Positions 52,631-61,656 are shown, numbered from the stretch's first letter. The stretch: 64,000 nucleotides of DNA from CAYYFX01 sp046330135 (GCA_046330135.1 JAXLTI010000011.1:1-64000); one strand, 5' to 3'. The notes: generated by a model from the letters alone, not told the origin. A program made the numbers and translations.

Positions 52631-53914
52631 ATGAAGGGCATTCTGGTTGGATTCGCCGCGGTCCTCATGGTGCAGATGCCTGCACGGGGAGCGGTGCTGC
52701 ACGTTCCCGAGGAGTATCTGACCGTCTTGAAGGCGGTGGACGTCGCCGTCGCTGGAGACTCGGTTCTCGTCGGCCCCGGGATCTGGAACGCTACTGAAGC
52801 CCGTACGGTTCTCGTCTTCGGCACCCTGCAGACCGTCCAGAGCGCCATGTACCTCAAGCCCGGCGTGACCGTGATCGGTGTGGCCGGCGCGGCGACTACC
52901 GTCCTGGATGGAGGCCAGCCGACGTTGTACCCGGTCTGTACGATCGAGGACGGGCTGCCTGGCGCGGTGGCGGCGCACGTGGTCGGCTTGACCGTCACGG
53001 GTGGTGGCAGCGGAGTGGCGGTCTCGGAAAGCCCCTTGGAACTCGTCGACTGTCAGATCACGGGCAACCACGACTACGGGGTCCTGGCAAGCAAGGCTGC
53101 GGTGACCCTGACGCGCTGCGTCGTGTCGAACAACCAGCTGAGTGGGGCGGGCGACGGCGGTGTGGATGGGCACGACATCGATCTGACGTGCACGGGCTGT
53201 ACGTTCGCACAGAACATCCTTGGGCTCCGCGTAGAGACGGTCGAACACCTGCCGATGACTGTGGTCCTTCGGGATTGCGTCTTTCGCGATCACAGCCTTC
53301 GGGGCGCGGTCGTTACAGACGTGGCGTCGGTGGATATCGAGCGCTGCACGTTCTTGCGGAACTGTGTGGCGGGAGGGACGAACGGGTTGGGCGGCGGGCT
53401 CTGGCTCTTTCGCTGCTCGGGCAATCTGCGCTTCTGTACGTTCGCGTATGACAGCGCGGGGAGCGGGGGGGGCGCCGCAGCGTCCCTCTCATATGTGCAC
53501 GTGGAGAGCAACACGTTCTTCGGGTGTCATGCAGGAATACTTGCGGCAGCCCTGTGCGTAGATGGAACGGACGTCGGGACGAACCACAACATCTTCGCAA
53601 GCTCGACGGGCCGACGCGGGGCGGTGAGTGGACTGATTCGGAATCCCCAGACGGGGTGCAATCTGTTCTGGAACAACGTCGACGGGGACTACTACGAACA
53701 CTGGCTCCCACCGCCCACGGACATCCACGCGGATCCCCTCTTCTGCGATCCAGTCGCCCTCGACTTCCATCTTCAGGATGCCTCGCCCGCCGCGCCGGCG
53801 CACTCCGGCGGCTGCGGCTTGATCGGCGCTTTCGACGTGAACTGCGGCCCCGTGTCGGCCGGGGGCAGCTTGGAGTCGCGCTCCTGGGGCAGCCTGAAGA
53901 GCCTCTACCGGTGA
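52631..53914 (+). CDS. Secreted right-handed beta-helix protein with WGxLK tail (2)
   Basis: A 427-aa secreted protein. MKGILVGFAAVLMVQMPARG is a signal peptide. NosD/pectate-lyase-like rungs repeat through the body (LELVDCQITGNHDYGV, VDIERCTFLRNC, VHVESNTFFGC), then a Cys-rich PLFCDPVALDFHLQ block. It ends in SRSWGSLKSLYR, paralogous to the tail at 13167. ATG 52631 has a weak ribosome site; a TTG at 52589 would give a longer form. The stop overlaps the next beta-helix gene (GTGA), so the two are coupled. Confidence 0.8.
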   Translation: MKGILVGFAAVLMVQMPARGAVLHVPEEYLTVLKAVDVAVAGDSVLVGPGIWNATEARTVLVFGTLQTVQSAMYLKPGVTVIGVAGAATTVLDGGQPTLYPVCTIEDGLPGAVAAHVVGLTVTGGGSGVAVSESPLELVDCQITGNHDYGVLASKAAVTLTRCVVSNNQLSGAGDGGVDGHDIDLTCTGCTFAQNILGLRVETVEHLPMTVVLRDCVFRDHSLRGAVVTDVASVDIERCTFLRNCVAGGTNGLGGGLWLFRCSGNLRFCTFAYDSAGSGGGAAASLSYVHVESNTFFGCHAGILAAALCVDGTDVGTNHNIFASSTGRRGAVSGLIRNPQTGCNLFWNNVDGDYYEHWLPPPTDIHADPLFCDPVALDFHLQDASPAAPAHSGGCGLIGAFDVNCGPVSAGGSLESRSWGSLKSLYR

Positions 53915-55251
53915 AGGCCATGCGTCGACGTGCAGCGACCGCCTCGGCAGCGGTACTCAGCGCGCTGATCGCGTGCCCGGCTGCGGGAGTCACGCGGCAT
54001 GTGCCGGCGGAGTATGCGACGATCAACGCGGCGCTGAGTGCATCGACGTCGGGCGACAGCGTTCTGGTGGCCCCCGGCACGTATTCGCAGTACGAGGTGC
54101 GGGTACTGCATGGCGACGTCAGCTTCACCGCGAGCTCGGTGGCCTTCCTGAAGGCCGGGGTGAGTCTGATCGGCGAGGGAGGCCGTGATGTGACGCGGAT
54201 CGATCTCGCCGGTCAGGGCGTCGGCTTTGCGGTCCCCGTGCTCGCGTACAACCTGGGCCTCGGAACGATCCTTGTTCAGGGCTTCACGGTCACCGGGGCG
54301 CCTGTTGGGAGTACCGGGATGTGGAGCCGCTTCATGGACCGGATGGTCATCCGCGCTTGCCGACTCGCGGATCTCGATGGCGGCACGGCGCAGCCCGGAG
54401 GCTTATACAGCGAGACGGTAGCCTTGGAGATCTACGATACGGAGTTTCGAAACTGCCGGATCGAAGGTGGCCCCTATCGGCAAGCGGCAATCCTTCACGC
54501 CGAGGGCGACGCCGTTCTGGACGGGTGCTTGTTCGCCGATTGCGCGGGACCCGATATCGTGTGGTTGGATGCGCTAGGTCTAGACCCAGCGTTCGGTGCA
54601 CTAGTGAAGAACTGCGAGTTCCGGAACAATGCCGGTCTTGGGGCGCGCCTCGGAGAATTCGTTGACCTGACCGTCGAGGACTGCAGGTTCGTCGGCAACC
54701 ATCCGTCCGCCAACACCAGCGCACTTGTCGTGTTCGGCGGGCAGGGGGTCGTGGAACCTGGTCCCTATCATATCCGCCGCAACCTCTTTGCAGACAATGA
54801 GTCGGCATTGGGTTGGGGCACGATCTACTGGGACCGAGTCGGCGGCGTGTTTGAGCAGAACACGCTAGTTGGCAACGGGACCAATGGTCTAGTCATGTCC
54901 TACTCTGACTGGCAGCACGTGACCGTCCAGAACAACATCTTCTCAAGCACTGTAGGATCTACCGCCGTGTGGTTCCGCGGTTCAACATCGCCAGTGCCGG
55001 TGTCGGCGTGCAATGACTTCTGGGACAATCCGGGCGGGAACATCGCAGGGTATCCGCCGGGCGCGACGGACATCTTCGTCGATCCGCAGTTCTGCGATGA
55101 CGCCAACGGAGACTACACGGTCGCGGACACCTCACCCTGCATCCCGCCGAACTCAGGCGCTTGCGGGCAAGTCGGGGCGCTCGGGCGGGGCTGCACCGGG
55201 CTGGCAGTCGATCCTCAGACCTGGGGCCGGCTCAAGGCCGCCTTCCGCTAG
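53911..55251 (+). CDS. Secreted right-handed beta-helix protein with WGxLK tail (3)
   Basis: A 446-aa secreted protein coupled to the previous gene. A signal peptide (AVLSALIACPAAG) is followed by HVPAEYATINAALSAS, the same mature start pattern as its neighbour. Rungs such as VALEIYDTEFRNCRIEG and LTVEDCRFVGNHPS form the helix. A VDPQFCDDANGDYTV block precedes the terminal QTWGRLKAAFR. GTG 53911 or ATG 53920 may be the start. The AT content is somewhat higher than average for the window, hinting at transfer. It is followed within 3 bp by an integrase remnant. Confidence 0.8.
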   Translation: MKAMRRRAATASAAVLSALIACPAAGVTRHVPAEYATINAALSASTSGDSVLVAPGTYSQYEVRVLHGDVSFTASSVAFLKAGVSLIGEGGRDVTRIDLAGQGVGFAVPVLAYNLGLGTILVQGFTVTGAPVGSTGMWSRFMDRMVIRACRLADLDGGTAQPGGLYSETVALEIYDTEFRNCRIEGGPYRQAAILHAEGDAVLDGCLFADCAGPDIVWLDALGLDPAFGALVKNCEFRNNAGLGARLGEFVDLTVEDCRFVGNHPSANTSALVVFGGQGVVEPGPYHIRRNLFADNESALGWGTIYWDRVGGVFEQNTLVGNGTNGLVMSYSDWQHVTVQNNIFSSTVGSTAVWFRGSTSPVPVSACNDFWDNPGGNIAGYPPGATDIFVDPQFCDDANGDYTVADTSPCIPPNSGACGQVGALGRGCTGLAVDPQTWGRLKAAFR

Positions 55252-55253
55252 GC

Positions 55254-55425
55254 CATCGCCGCGCGCGGCGCTCCCGGATCGCCCGCCTGACCTCCGCGGG
55301 CTCAACCTGGGCGTACGACTCCGTGGTCGCAAGGTGCCGGTGGCCCAGAGCGGCCTGAACGATGCGCAGGTCGCCCCCTGCGTTCCCGCGTTGGTCGCGT
55401 GGGTATACCAAAGCGAGTGCCCCGA
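55254..55425 (-). pseudogene. Decayed tyrosine-recombinase 3' end
   Basis: Read on the minus strand, one frame gives DLRIVQAALGHRHLATTESY then AQVEPAEVRRAIRERRARRW. This matches the end of the intact integrase at 56533-57405 (DLRIVQAALGHRHLGTTEAY). Upstream, HSLWYTHATNAG corresponds to its HSLRHTFATRL but in a shifted frame. The rest of the gene is missing. Only the catalytic His-Tyr tail survives. Confidence 0.75.
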
Positions 55426-55500
55426 GGCGGCGCGATCAGCGCCTGCGGGTTGCGGGCGAACCGAAACCTCGGCATAGTCAGCGCCACCGGGGGGTGCGCC

Positions 55501-56655
55501 GTGGTCACCCTTCTGCCTTGTGTCCTCCTGCTCTCCTGCCCCTGCTGCCCGAGCGTCGAGCCGACGGCACCCTTCACGACGCGCGCGGTCGAAAGCGGAT
55601 GGGGTGAACCGGTCCACGGCCTCTCGATTCTCGCCACGACGGACGCCGACACCGTCGCGATGGGGCACGAGATGCGCTTCGAGATCTTCCTCCGCTTCAA
55701 CCCCTTCGATGCCGACGGGCGCGTGAAGGTCCTCGACACGACGGATGAGGAGTGGGCGCTGTGCTTGACGGCACCGAACGACTCTCGAACGTATGAGCGC
55801 GGTGATGCGGGCGCGGGGTATGGCCTGGCGTTAGGGCGGCATGCGGTCCCTCTCGTGTACGGCGAGATGGGGTCCCGAGCGAAGCTGTTCTTCTTGCTCG
55901 ACACAGACGGCGAGCAGATCTCGCCCGGGGACTACTCCGTGCGAGTTCGCCTGATGTGCCGCCCTGAGGCCGACGTCGACTCGGCAAGCCTGTGGACCGG
56001 ATCCGTGGAGTCCGGATCGATCTCCATCCACGTCACGCCGCGCGACGCCGACACAACGCAATGCGAGCTTCCGAGGCGTGTCGTTCTCGGCACGGCCGAC
56101 GACGGGGCGGTGACGTGGAGATGGGACGAGGGGTCCTTCGAACCGGCCGTGATCGTGTCGCGTCCTGGCTACCACTTGAAGTGGCAGACCTCGATCGCGA
56201 GGTTCATCGACGAGCCCGGGGACTTTCAAGATCCCCAGGTTGCAGACAGCCTGGGTGCGGCGGCCTATTCCCGAGCCTTCCGCTTCCAGAAGGACAGGGC
56301 GGTCGAGGGTGCCGCGCCGAGGCACGGAGTGACGCATACCCTCACGGCACCGCACGTCGAGAAGGTGCTGGTCGGAGGGCAGAGGCTGCGCGCCGAGATC
56401 GAGTTGGACGGTCTTCGAGACGTCCTTCCTGGCCGGGCACTACTGGGTGCCGGAGTGCACGAGATGCCGCGTGCTGCGGCACCTACAAGGTCGTTCAGAC
56501 CTGGCCGTAGGGTGGCGGGGCCAGGATGGCGTCTACCGTGCGACTGCGCGCCTGACCTCCGTTCCACCCACGTGGGCGTACGCCTCGGTCGTCCCGAGAT
56601 GGCGATGGCCCAGCGCGGCCTGGACGATGCGGAGATCACCCGTCCGCTCGCGTAG
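55501..56655 (+). CDS. Putative lipoprotein of unknown function
   Basis: A 384-aa protein. GTG 55501 opens VTLLPCVLLLSCPCC, a lipobox-like signal. The body is beta-rich with no recognised domain (FEIFLRFNPFDADGRVKVLD, GDYSVRVRLMCRPEADV). The last about 40 residues are antisense to the 3' end of the integrase at 56533, so the true C-terminus may have been lost or altered by insertion. It sits between an integrase remnant and an intact integrase of the same type, as if in a cassette. Confidence 0.55.
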   Translation: MVTLLPCVLLLSCPCCPSVEPTAPFTTRAVESGWGEPVHGLSILATTDADTVAMGHEMRFEIFLRFNPFDADGRVKVLDTTDEEWALCLTAPNDSRTYERGDAGAGYGLALGRHAVPLVYGEMGSRAKLFFLLDTDGEQISPGDYSVRVRLMCRPEADVDSASLWTGSVESGSISIHVTPRDADTTQCELPRRVVLGTADDGAVTWRWDEGSFEPAVIVSRPGYHLKWQTSIARFIDEPGDFQDPQVADSLGAAAYSRAFRFQKDRAVEGAAPRHGVTHTLTAPHVEKVLVGGQRLRAEIELDGLRDVLPGRALLGAGVHEMPRAAAPTRSFRPGRRVAGPGWRLPCDCAPDLRSTHVGVRLGRPEMAMAQRGLDDAEITRPLA

Positions 56656-57405
56656 CCTCGTCGCGAACGTGTGCCGCAGCGAGTGCACGGTGAGGGGCCG
56701 ATCGATTCCGGCGGAGGCGAGAAGCGCCTGGAATCGGTACTGGGCCTGGCGCGATGACAGCTGCCCGCGGCTGCTGCAGAAGAGCGCGCCCTTGCGGATC
56801 CCCTCCTCCACGAGGTAGCGCCGCAGCAGCCGCGTGACGTCCTTCGGCAGCACCACGTCCTGGACATGCGCGTGCTTGCCTACGGAGCGGGCGGTGCCGG
56901 TGCGCAGGTCCAGATCGGCAACGTCCAGCGCCAGCGCCGCCGCCAGCCGCATCCCGGAGCGCAGCAGGAGCGTGAACAGCGCGCGGTCGCGGCGGCCCGG
57001 GGCTGACTTCGCGCCGCGGTCCAGCGTGGCCACGAAGCGCCGCTCCTCCAGCTCCGACATCGGCGTCGGCAGCGGGCGGTCGGTGCGCGCGTTCTTCAGC
57101 AGCCGCGACGGGTCGTTGCGCAGCGTTCCGGCGAGCGTCAGGTAGCCGAACACCAGGCGCAGCACCGTGCGCGTCCGGTTCATCGTGCGGGCGTTCCGCT
57201 TCGCCCCGGCGGGCGTCACCTGGAGTACCGGATCCGTGAGGTAGCGCGCGAGCCGGTCAGGGCTGACACGGCGGACGTCGGTCTGCGTGCCAAGCCAACG
57301 CCCGAACCGCTCCAGCTCGCGGCGGTAGACCGAGATGGTCAGCGGGGACTTCCCGTCGGCTTCGAGCTGCGTGAGGAAGCGGCGGGTCGCGGTGGTGAGG
57401 GTCAT
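56533..57405 (-). CDS. Tyrosine recombinase/integrase (290 aa)
   Basis: A 290-aa XerC/D-like recombinase. The N-terminal SAM-like core-binding domain (about 1-95) is followed by a catalytic domain with Arg in RSGMRLAAALAL, HSLRHTFATRL (HxxR), and LGHRHLGTTEAYAHV (His and nucleophile Tyr), all present. ATG 57405 follows AAGGGG. Its tail is duplicated as a decayed copy at 55254-55425. Target site unknown; no tRNA adjoins it. The next 299 bp (57406-57704) show no gene. Confidence 0.92.
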   Translation of the reverse strand: MTLTTATRRFLTQLEADGKSPLTISVYRRELERFGRWLGTQTDVRRVSPDRLARYLTDPVLQVTPAGAKRNARTMNRTRTVLRLVFGYLTLAGTLRNDPSRLLKNARTDRPLPTPMSELEERRFVATLDRGAKSAPGRRDRALFTLLLRSGMRLAAALALDVADLDLRTGTARSVGKHAHVQDVVLPKDVTRLLRRYLVEEGIRKGALFCSSRGQLSSRQAQYRFQALLASAGIDRPLTVHSLRHTFATRLRERTGDLRIVQAALGHRHLGTTEAYAHVGGTEVRRAVAR

Positions 57406-57704
57406 GGCGGCAGGCCCCTTTCGAGGGCCATGGACGCTCTCGTGGCGGCGGAGATCAAGCGAAGTGCGCCCCGAAGGAGCAGGCATCCCGCGGGGGCGCC
57501 GCCGGAGGGCCATCGGGGCCCCGGCCCGGTTGACCACGTGGCCGCCACGTTCGCCCCACGTGCCCCCAAGTCAGGCAGGATCGGGGCATGAGGCCAGTTC
57601 GGCCCGCACCCCGCGCGGCGAGCCAAATCTCCCCCTGGTGCACCCACGCTGGCCGCGGTATTCCTCCGCGCGGCGAACCACCCCCTGGAAGACGGAGACC
57701 GATC

Positions 57705-58139
57705 ATGGCCCAGCTCGACCGCGCCCTGGAACGCTACGACCTGGAGACCCTGGAGGCCGCCCTCGCACGCCGCCGCGCACGCGACAAGCAGCTCGGCGCT
57801 GTCCGCGCGAAGATGGCCATGCTGGTGGCCGAACTCGGGAAGCTCGACGCCGCCATCGGCACCGGCTCCTCGACGCGCGTTGGCCCCCGCGGCGGCAAGG
57901 TGGTCCATCATCGGCCGAATGCCCGCCGCCTCAACGAGATCTCGCTCGCGGACGCGCTGGAGAAAGTGCTGCGCGCGGCGAAGAAGCCCGTGCACTACAA
58001 GGCGCTGACGGAGACGGTCGTGAAGCGGGGGATCTACAAGACGAAGAGCAAGAACCTGCTCAGCACGGTCGCCGTCACGCTCAAGCGCGATGGGCGGTTC
58101 AAGAAGGTCGAGGCGGGGGTGTGGGCGCTGAAGAAGTAG
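57705..58139 (+). CDS. HARE-HTH domain protein
   Basis: A 144-aa protein. The N-terminal coiled coil (about 1-50, DLETLEAALARRRARDKQLG) is followed by a linker and a HARE-HTH winged helix (about 75-144). Matching stretches are SLADALEKVLRAAKKPVHYK, ALTETVVKRGIYKTKSKNLL and the terminal GVWALKK. HARE-HTH links eukaryotic ASXL/HB1 chromatin proteins with bacterial restriction and RNA-polymerase delta proteins and is thought to sense modified DNA. ATG 57705 follows CGGAGA. It lies in a mobile region between recombinases, so it may serve element regulation or defence. Confidence 0.8.
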   Translation: MAQLDRALERYDLETLEAALARRRARDKQLGAVRAKMAMLVAELGKLDAAIGTGSSTRVGPRGGKVVHHRPNARRLNEISLADALEKVLRAAKKPVHYKALTETVVKRGIYKTKSKNLLSTVAVTLKRDGRFKKVEAGVWALKK

Positions 58140-58225
58140 TCGCCAATCAGAATCCTCCGTCGACACCGACCACCCAACGCCGCGCGGGGGCGTCGACGCA
58201 AGGTCGAACCGTTGAGGAGTTTCGC

Positions 58226-59188
58226 GTGGACGCACCCATAACGCAGGCTGAGATGCCGCCCGGCGGAATCAGCGGCATGATCTTCCTGGTGCCAGCGGAG
58301 AGGGAAGGGACGCGGAGCGACGATCAACGACTGCGAGACCCGAGCGAGCGTGAGTTCACCGTCCACATCTGCCTCGCTACCGACCGCAGCCATTCGAGCG
58401 GCATCGATATTCGCCCGGGCTGCGCCTCGGGGTCGTCTCTGCTGCGCCTTCCACCAGGGGCCTCCAGTGGGAAGCTGCAGACTCCAGCATGCGCGTTCCG
58501 TCTGACAAAGGGAGAGGACGGTTCCGTTGGTGGTCTGGTCGGCTCGCTACGGGACCGGTCCATCCAAGGGGCGACTCGACAGGCCATGGCGGCGGCCGCT
58601 CCCGTTCTCGACCTGTTGTCGTACCGGGTCAACGTACCTCTGGTGGTCGGGCGCATTGCTTGCGTGGACGCCAGCAATGGCGTGACGGCCGTGACCTTCA
58701 CGAGTCCATACGGCGACGCGGTCATCCCAATCGACGAAGGCCATGTCCATCGCGAGATGATGCCGGTGTTCGCGCTCTACCGCGAAGCGAAGAACAGCGT
58801 GAGCCCGTTCTACAGGTTCCTCTGCTACTACAAGATCCTCGAAGGGATTCTGAACGTACTGCGTCCGGCAGTCTTCAAGGAGGCGAGACGTCGCCGATTT
58901 GACCTGAAGACGATACCTGAGGTGCTACCAGATCATCCGGAGTTCCACAAGCTCCCGTGTCCCTACGTCGGTCAACCGATCGCGTCGTTCGTGAACGATG
59001 AGCTGCGCCCGAAGTACCGCAACGCCGTGGCGCATTTTCGCGAGGGCGCCCGCGGGGTCCTGAATCCGAGCGACCTCGCAAGAGAAGGAGAGTTCGCCGA
59101 CGTCATTCTCCCCGCTGAACTTGCGGTCCGGGTCACCGTTGACGCGCAAGGCAGCTACTACGACCAGCTCCGCAGCTGTGGGGCATAG
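58226..59188 (+). CDS. MauJ/HEPN-like protein, function unknown
   Basis: A 320-aa cytosolic protein. The first about 150 residues are unrecognised beta-rich sequence. The second half contains SVSPFYRFLCYYKILEGILN and KYRNAVAHFREG. R-N-A-V-A-H fits the R-x4-6-H motif of HEPN ribonuclease-type folds and resembles MauJ/ApeA-type families; this is a pattern-level call. GTG 58226 has a strong GAGGAG upstream. It lies 86 bp after the HARE-HTH gene in the same direction, so the two may be a pair. Confidence 0.6.
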   Translation: MDAPITQAEMPPGGISGMIFLVPAEREGTRSDDQRLRDPSEREFTVHICLATDRSHSSGIDIRPGCASGSSLLRLPPGASSGKLQTPACAFRLTKGEDGSVGGLVGSLRDRSIQGATRQAMAAAAPVLDLLSYRVNVPLVVGRIACVDASNGVTAVTFTSPYGDAVIPIDEGHVHREMMPVFALYREAKNSVSPFYRFLCYYKILEGILNVLRPAVFKEARRRRFDLKTIPEVLPDHPEFHKLPCPYVGQPIASFVNDELRPKYRNAVAHFREGARGVLNPSDLAREGEFADVILPAELAVRVTVDAQGSYYDQLRSCGA

Positions 59189-59287
59189 CCCGACCTGTCG
59201 GTTGTCCGCTCGGATTGGTCGTCGAGAGACGACTGGCAGGCCCGACGTCCGGGAGAAGAGGGCTCGCTAATCAGGGTGGTACTGGGG

Positions 59288-60394
59288 TCATTCCAGGCGC
59301 GTAGGAAGAACTCGCGCATCAGCACGTCCCGGTGCAGCGTCCAGCAGCCTCACCGCCGACTCCCTCGCCGCCGGGGAGAGATGCGTGTACCGCTGGGTCA
59401 TCGAGAGGTCCGCGTGCCGCATGAGTTCCTGGATGGCCTTGGGGCTCGCCCCGCGCATGGCGAGGTGCGCGCCGAACGTATGCCGCAGGGCGTGTACCCC
59501 GCGCGGCGGCAGCCCGGCGAGCCGCTCGGTCTGCTCGATGTAGACCCGGACGATCTTCTCGGTGAGGGATCGCCCGTCATCCCGGCACAGCACGCGGCCG
59601 TCCTGCGAGAGTAGCCGCGAGCGCGGCTGGTGCGCGGCGAGCGCGGTGGCGAGCCGCTGGCACAGGTCCACGATGCCGCTGCGCCCGCCCTTCGGCGTAT
59701 CGACGTGTCCCCGCCAGTCGTTCTGCCGCACCGTGATCCGTGTGCGCGGCAGGTCCACGTCGGTCCACCTTAGCGCGATCATCTCGCCGAGCCGCAGCCC
59801 CGCGAGCGCGCCGAGCGCGACGATCAGCTCCGCGTTCGGCCCGACCTTCGCCGCGGCGCGCTCCAAGCGGTCCAGTTCGTCGAAGTCCCAGAATCCCGCC
59901 TCGGTGTGCGGGCGCGACAGCATGCGGATGGTGCACGGCATGCGGTCGATGACCTGCCACTCGAGCGCGAGCTTGAGCAGCGAAGACAAGACCGTGAGCG
60001 CGTTGTTCACGCTGGACGGCGCTCCCTCGCGCAGCCGGAGCTTCACGCGCGCGACGTCTTCGGCCGTGATGTCGCTGAGTCGCCGCCGCCCGAGGAGCGG
60101 CAGCAGATGAACCTTCAGGGCCGACTCCTTGCGCACGACGCCGGACGTCTTGTGCCGTTCGCTCCGGCAGTGATCGATGAAGCGCGGCGCGAACTCCCGC
60201 AGCGTCGGCGCGGCCATGTACGCCAGCCCGTTGCGCCGCAACAGATCCTGCTCCAAGGCCATGCCCCAGCGCAGCGCGGCCGTGCGAGACTTACACCCCG
60301 GAGGCATGCGGCGCACACGGAACTTGCGGCCGTTCGGAAGGCGCACATGCACATCGCATTCCCACTTCCCTCGAAACGGCCGAACCTTCAACAC
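59288..60394 (-). CDS. Tyrosine integrase (368 aa)
   Basis: A 368-aa phage-type integrase. N-terminal arm-binding beta-sheet (KWECDVHVRLPNGRKFRVRR), a SAM-like core-binding domain (about 65-150) and a complete catalytic domain: Arg in ALAGLRLGEMIALRW, HALRHTFGAHLA and LMRHADLSMTQRYTHL with His and Tyr. GTG 60394 overlaps the excisionase-like stop by 7 nt, so the two are coupled. The att site was not found; the partner may lie outside the window. Confidence 0.93.
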   Translation of the reverse strand: MLKVRPFRGKWECDVHVRLPNGRKFRVRRMPPGCKSRTAALRWGMALEQDLLRRNGLAYMAAPTLREFAPRFIDHCRSERHKTSGVVRKESALKVHLLPLLGRRRLSDITAEDVARVKLRLREGAPSSVNNALTVLSSLLKLALEWQVIDRMPCTIRMLSRPHTEAGFWDFDELDRLERAAAKVGPNAELIVALGALAGLRLGEMIALRWTDVDLPRTRITVRQNDWRGHVDTPKGGRSGIVDLCQRLATALAAHQPRSRLLSQDGRVLCRDDGRSLTEKIVRVYIEQTERLAGLPPRGVHALRHTFGAHLAMRGASPKAIQELMRHADLSMTQRYTHLSPAARESAVRLLDAAPGRADARVLPTRLE

Positions 60395-60750
60395 GAGCGT
60401 CGCTCCTCGCCGTCGAGACCGAGCCAGTCGAGCAGCTCGTCGCGGCGAAACAGCACGCGCCGTCCCAGGCGCAGCACGCCCGGTACCTGCCCGCGCTCGA
60501 TCGCGGCGTACAGCGCGCGTCTCGTGGTCCTGAGCAAGTCGGCTGCCTCCTGGGCCGTGAGCAGCCGCGGGAGATCGCGGGCGGGGCTCACGGCGCGCCG
60601 ATCGGGCGAAGGTCGACCAACGCTCGGGTCGGCGGGGAGAGCAAGCGACGTGTGGGCCGTGCGCGCGCGACGGGGGCGACCAGCAGGCAGCGCGGGCTGC
60701 CGGTCTACCTGCGTGCTCGGGTGGTCCACCTGTGAGGTGGAAGCCGCCAT
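60388..60750 (-). CDS. Excisionase-like helix-turn-helix protein
   Basis: A 120-aa protein with a disordered, Pro/Arg-rich N-terminus and a C-terminal HTH_17/AlpA domain (about 65-115): LLTAQEAADLLRTTRRALYA, GVLRLGRRVLFRRDELLDWL. It probably controls excision with the integrase downstream. ATG 60750 overlaps the stop of the zinc-ribbon gene (ATGA). Confidence 0.85.
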   Translation of the reverse strand: MAASTSQVDHPSTQVDRQPALPAGRPRRARTAHTSLALPADPSVGRPSPDRRAVSPARDLPRLLTAQEAADLLRTTRRALYAAIERGQVPGVLRLGRRVLFRRDELLDWLGLDGEERRSC

Positions 60751-61025
60751 CAGTGCGCTCTTTTCACCCGGCCAGGCTCCCGGTAGTGCTGTGGATCCGG
60801 CAGGCGGAAGACGTCGCTGTCCAGAGCCTCGGTAAGGGCGTCCGTGTCGAGGCGGTTTCCGCACGCCCCGCAGAGCGTGATCAGGGACTCGGCATGGATG
60901 ACGGTGGTCGTGCCGTCGCGCTCATCCTGCTTGATCATGTGCATGATCGCCACGGCAGCGTTGCCGTAGTCGATGGGCTTGCCGCACCAAGTGCATTGGC
61001 TGACGGGCTCGTCGTGGGCGTCCAT
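60750..61025 (-). CDS. Small zinc-binding protein (91 aa)
   Basis: A 91-aa protein with CTWCGKPIDYG and, about 45 residues later, CGACGNRL, together a likely zinc-binding C4 knuckle. MHMIKQDERDGTTTVIHAES lies between. ATG 61025 follows GAGGAGGAG. The first gene of the excisionase-integrase operon, so probably element-specific regulation. No family name assigned. Confidence 0.7.
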   Translation of the reverse strand: MDAHDEPVSQCTWCGKPIDYGNAAVAIMHMIKQDERDGTTTVIHAESLITLCGACGNRLDTDALTEALDSDVFRLPDPQHYREPGRVKRAH

Positions 61026-61190
61026 TGAACTCCTCCTCAGGTAAGGAACTGTGGGGGACAACGGGTCGAAAGGGGCGGGGCGAAGCGCGGGGGCACGCCC
61101 TTGATCCGCGCGTCACCGGGACCACTTCTCCACCGCTTCTCCACCGGGGCGGCTGGTCGGCGTGCGCCGAGCCCGACGGGGATTCCGCGG

Positions 61191-61219
61191 TTGAAAGTGT
61201 TTCGTCGGCGCAGTAAACC
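61191..61219 (+). promoter_or_regulatory. Sigma-70-type promoter
   Basis: TTGAAA (61191-61196), a 17-bp spacer and TAAACC (61214-61219), about 80 bp before the first plus-strand gene. Otherwise 61026-61299 shows no gene. Confidence 0.5.
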
Positions 61220-61299
61220 AACGTCGAGCCCTCGGGCGCGGCCGAGCCGAAAGGAGCCGGCGAGGGGCTGGTCACTCTCGGCATGAGGAGAGAGCAGCC

Positions 61300-61656
61300 A
61301 TGAAAAGAGGCGCAGAGCCAAGGATGCCGGCTCCAGCGTTCGGACGCGATTCGACGCACCACAGTCCTGCCTCGGGTTTGCTCGGGGAGAGGAGCATCAC
61401 TTACCTGAAGGGCATCGCCGCGGGAGGGGAGGGGACACCGATGTCAGCGAACCAGGCGGAAGATCCGAGCAGGCCGGTATCGACAACCGGCGGTGACTGG
61501 GCCGAGGTCAAGCGGCAGTCGGTCAGCAGTGGAGCCACGGCGCAGGAGGTCGTTGGGATCGTCGCAGTGACGGACGGGGGCAGCGTGACGATCAAGCCGA
61601 GCGAGCCTGCCACGCCACCGCCGCAGACACCGAAGGCGCAGGAGGGCAAAGGCTAA
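61300..61656 (+). CDS. Small accessory protein, unknown
   Basis: A frame of 118 residues from ATG 61300 (GAGGAGAGAG upstream) or 71 residues from ATG 61441 (GGAGGGGA upstream). Both starts have good ribosome sites. The C-terminal part is Ser/Pro/Thr-rich (GGSVTIKPSEPATPPPQTPK) and probably disordered. The stop overlaps the next gene by 1 nt (TAATG). Not recognised; possible partner of the 347-aa protein. Confidence 0.6.
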   Translation: MKRGAEPRMPAPAFGRDSTHHSPASGLLGERSITYLKGIAAGGEGTPMSANQAEDPSRPVSTTGGDWAEVKRQSVSSGATAQEVVGIVAVTDGGSVTIKPSEPATPPPQTPKAQEGKG

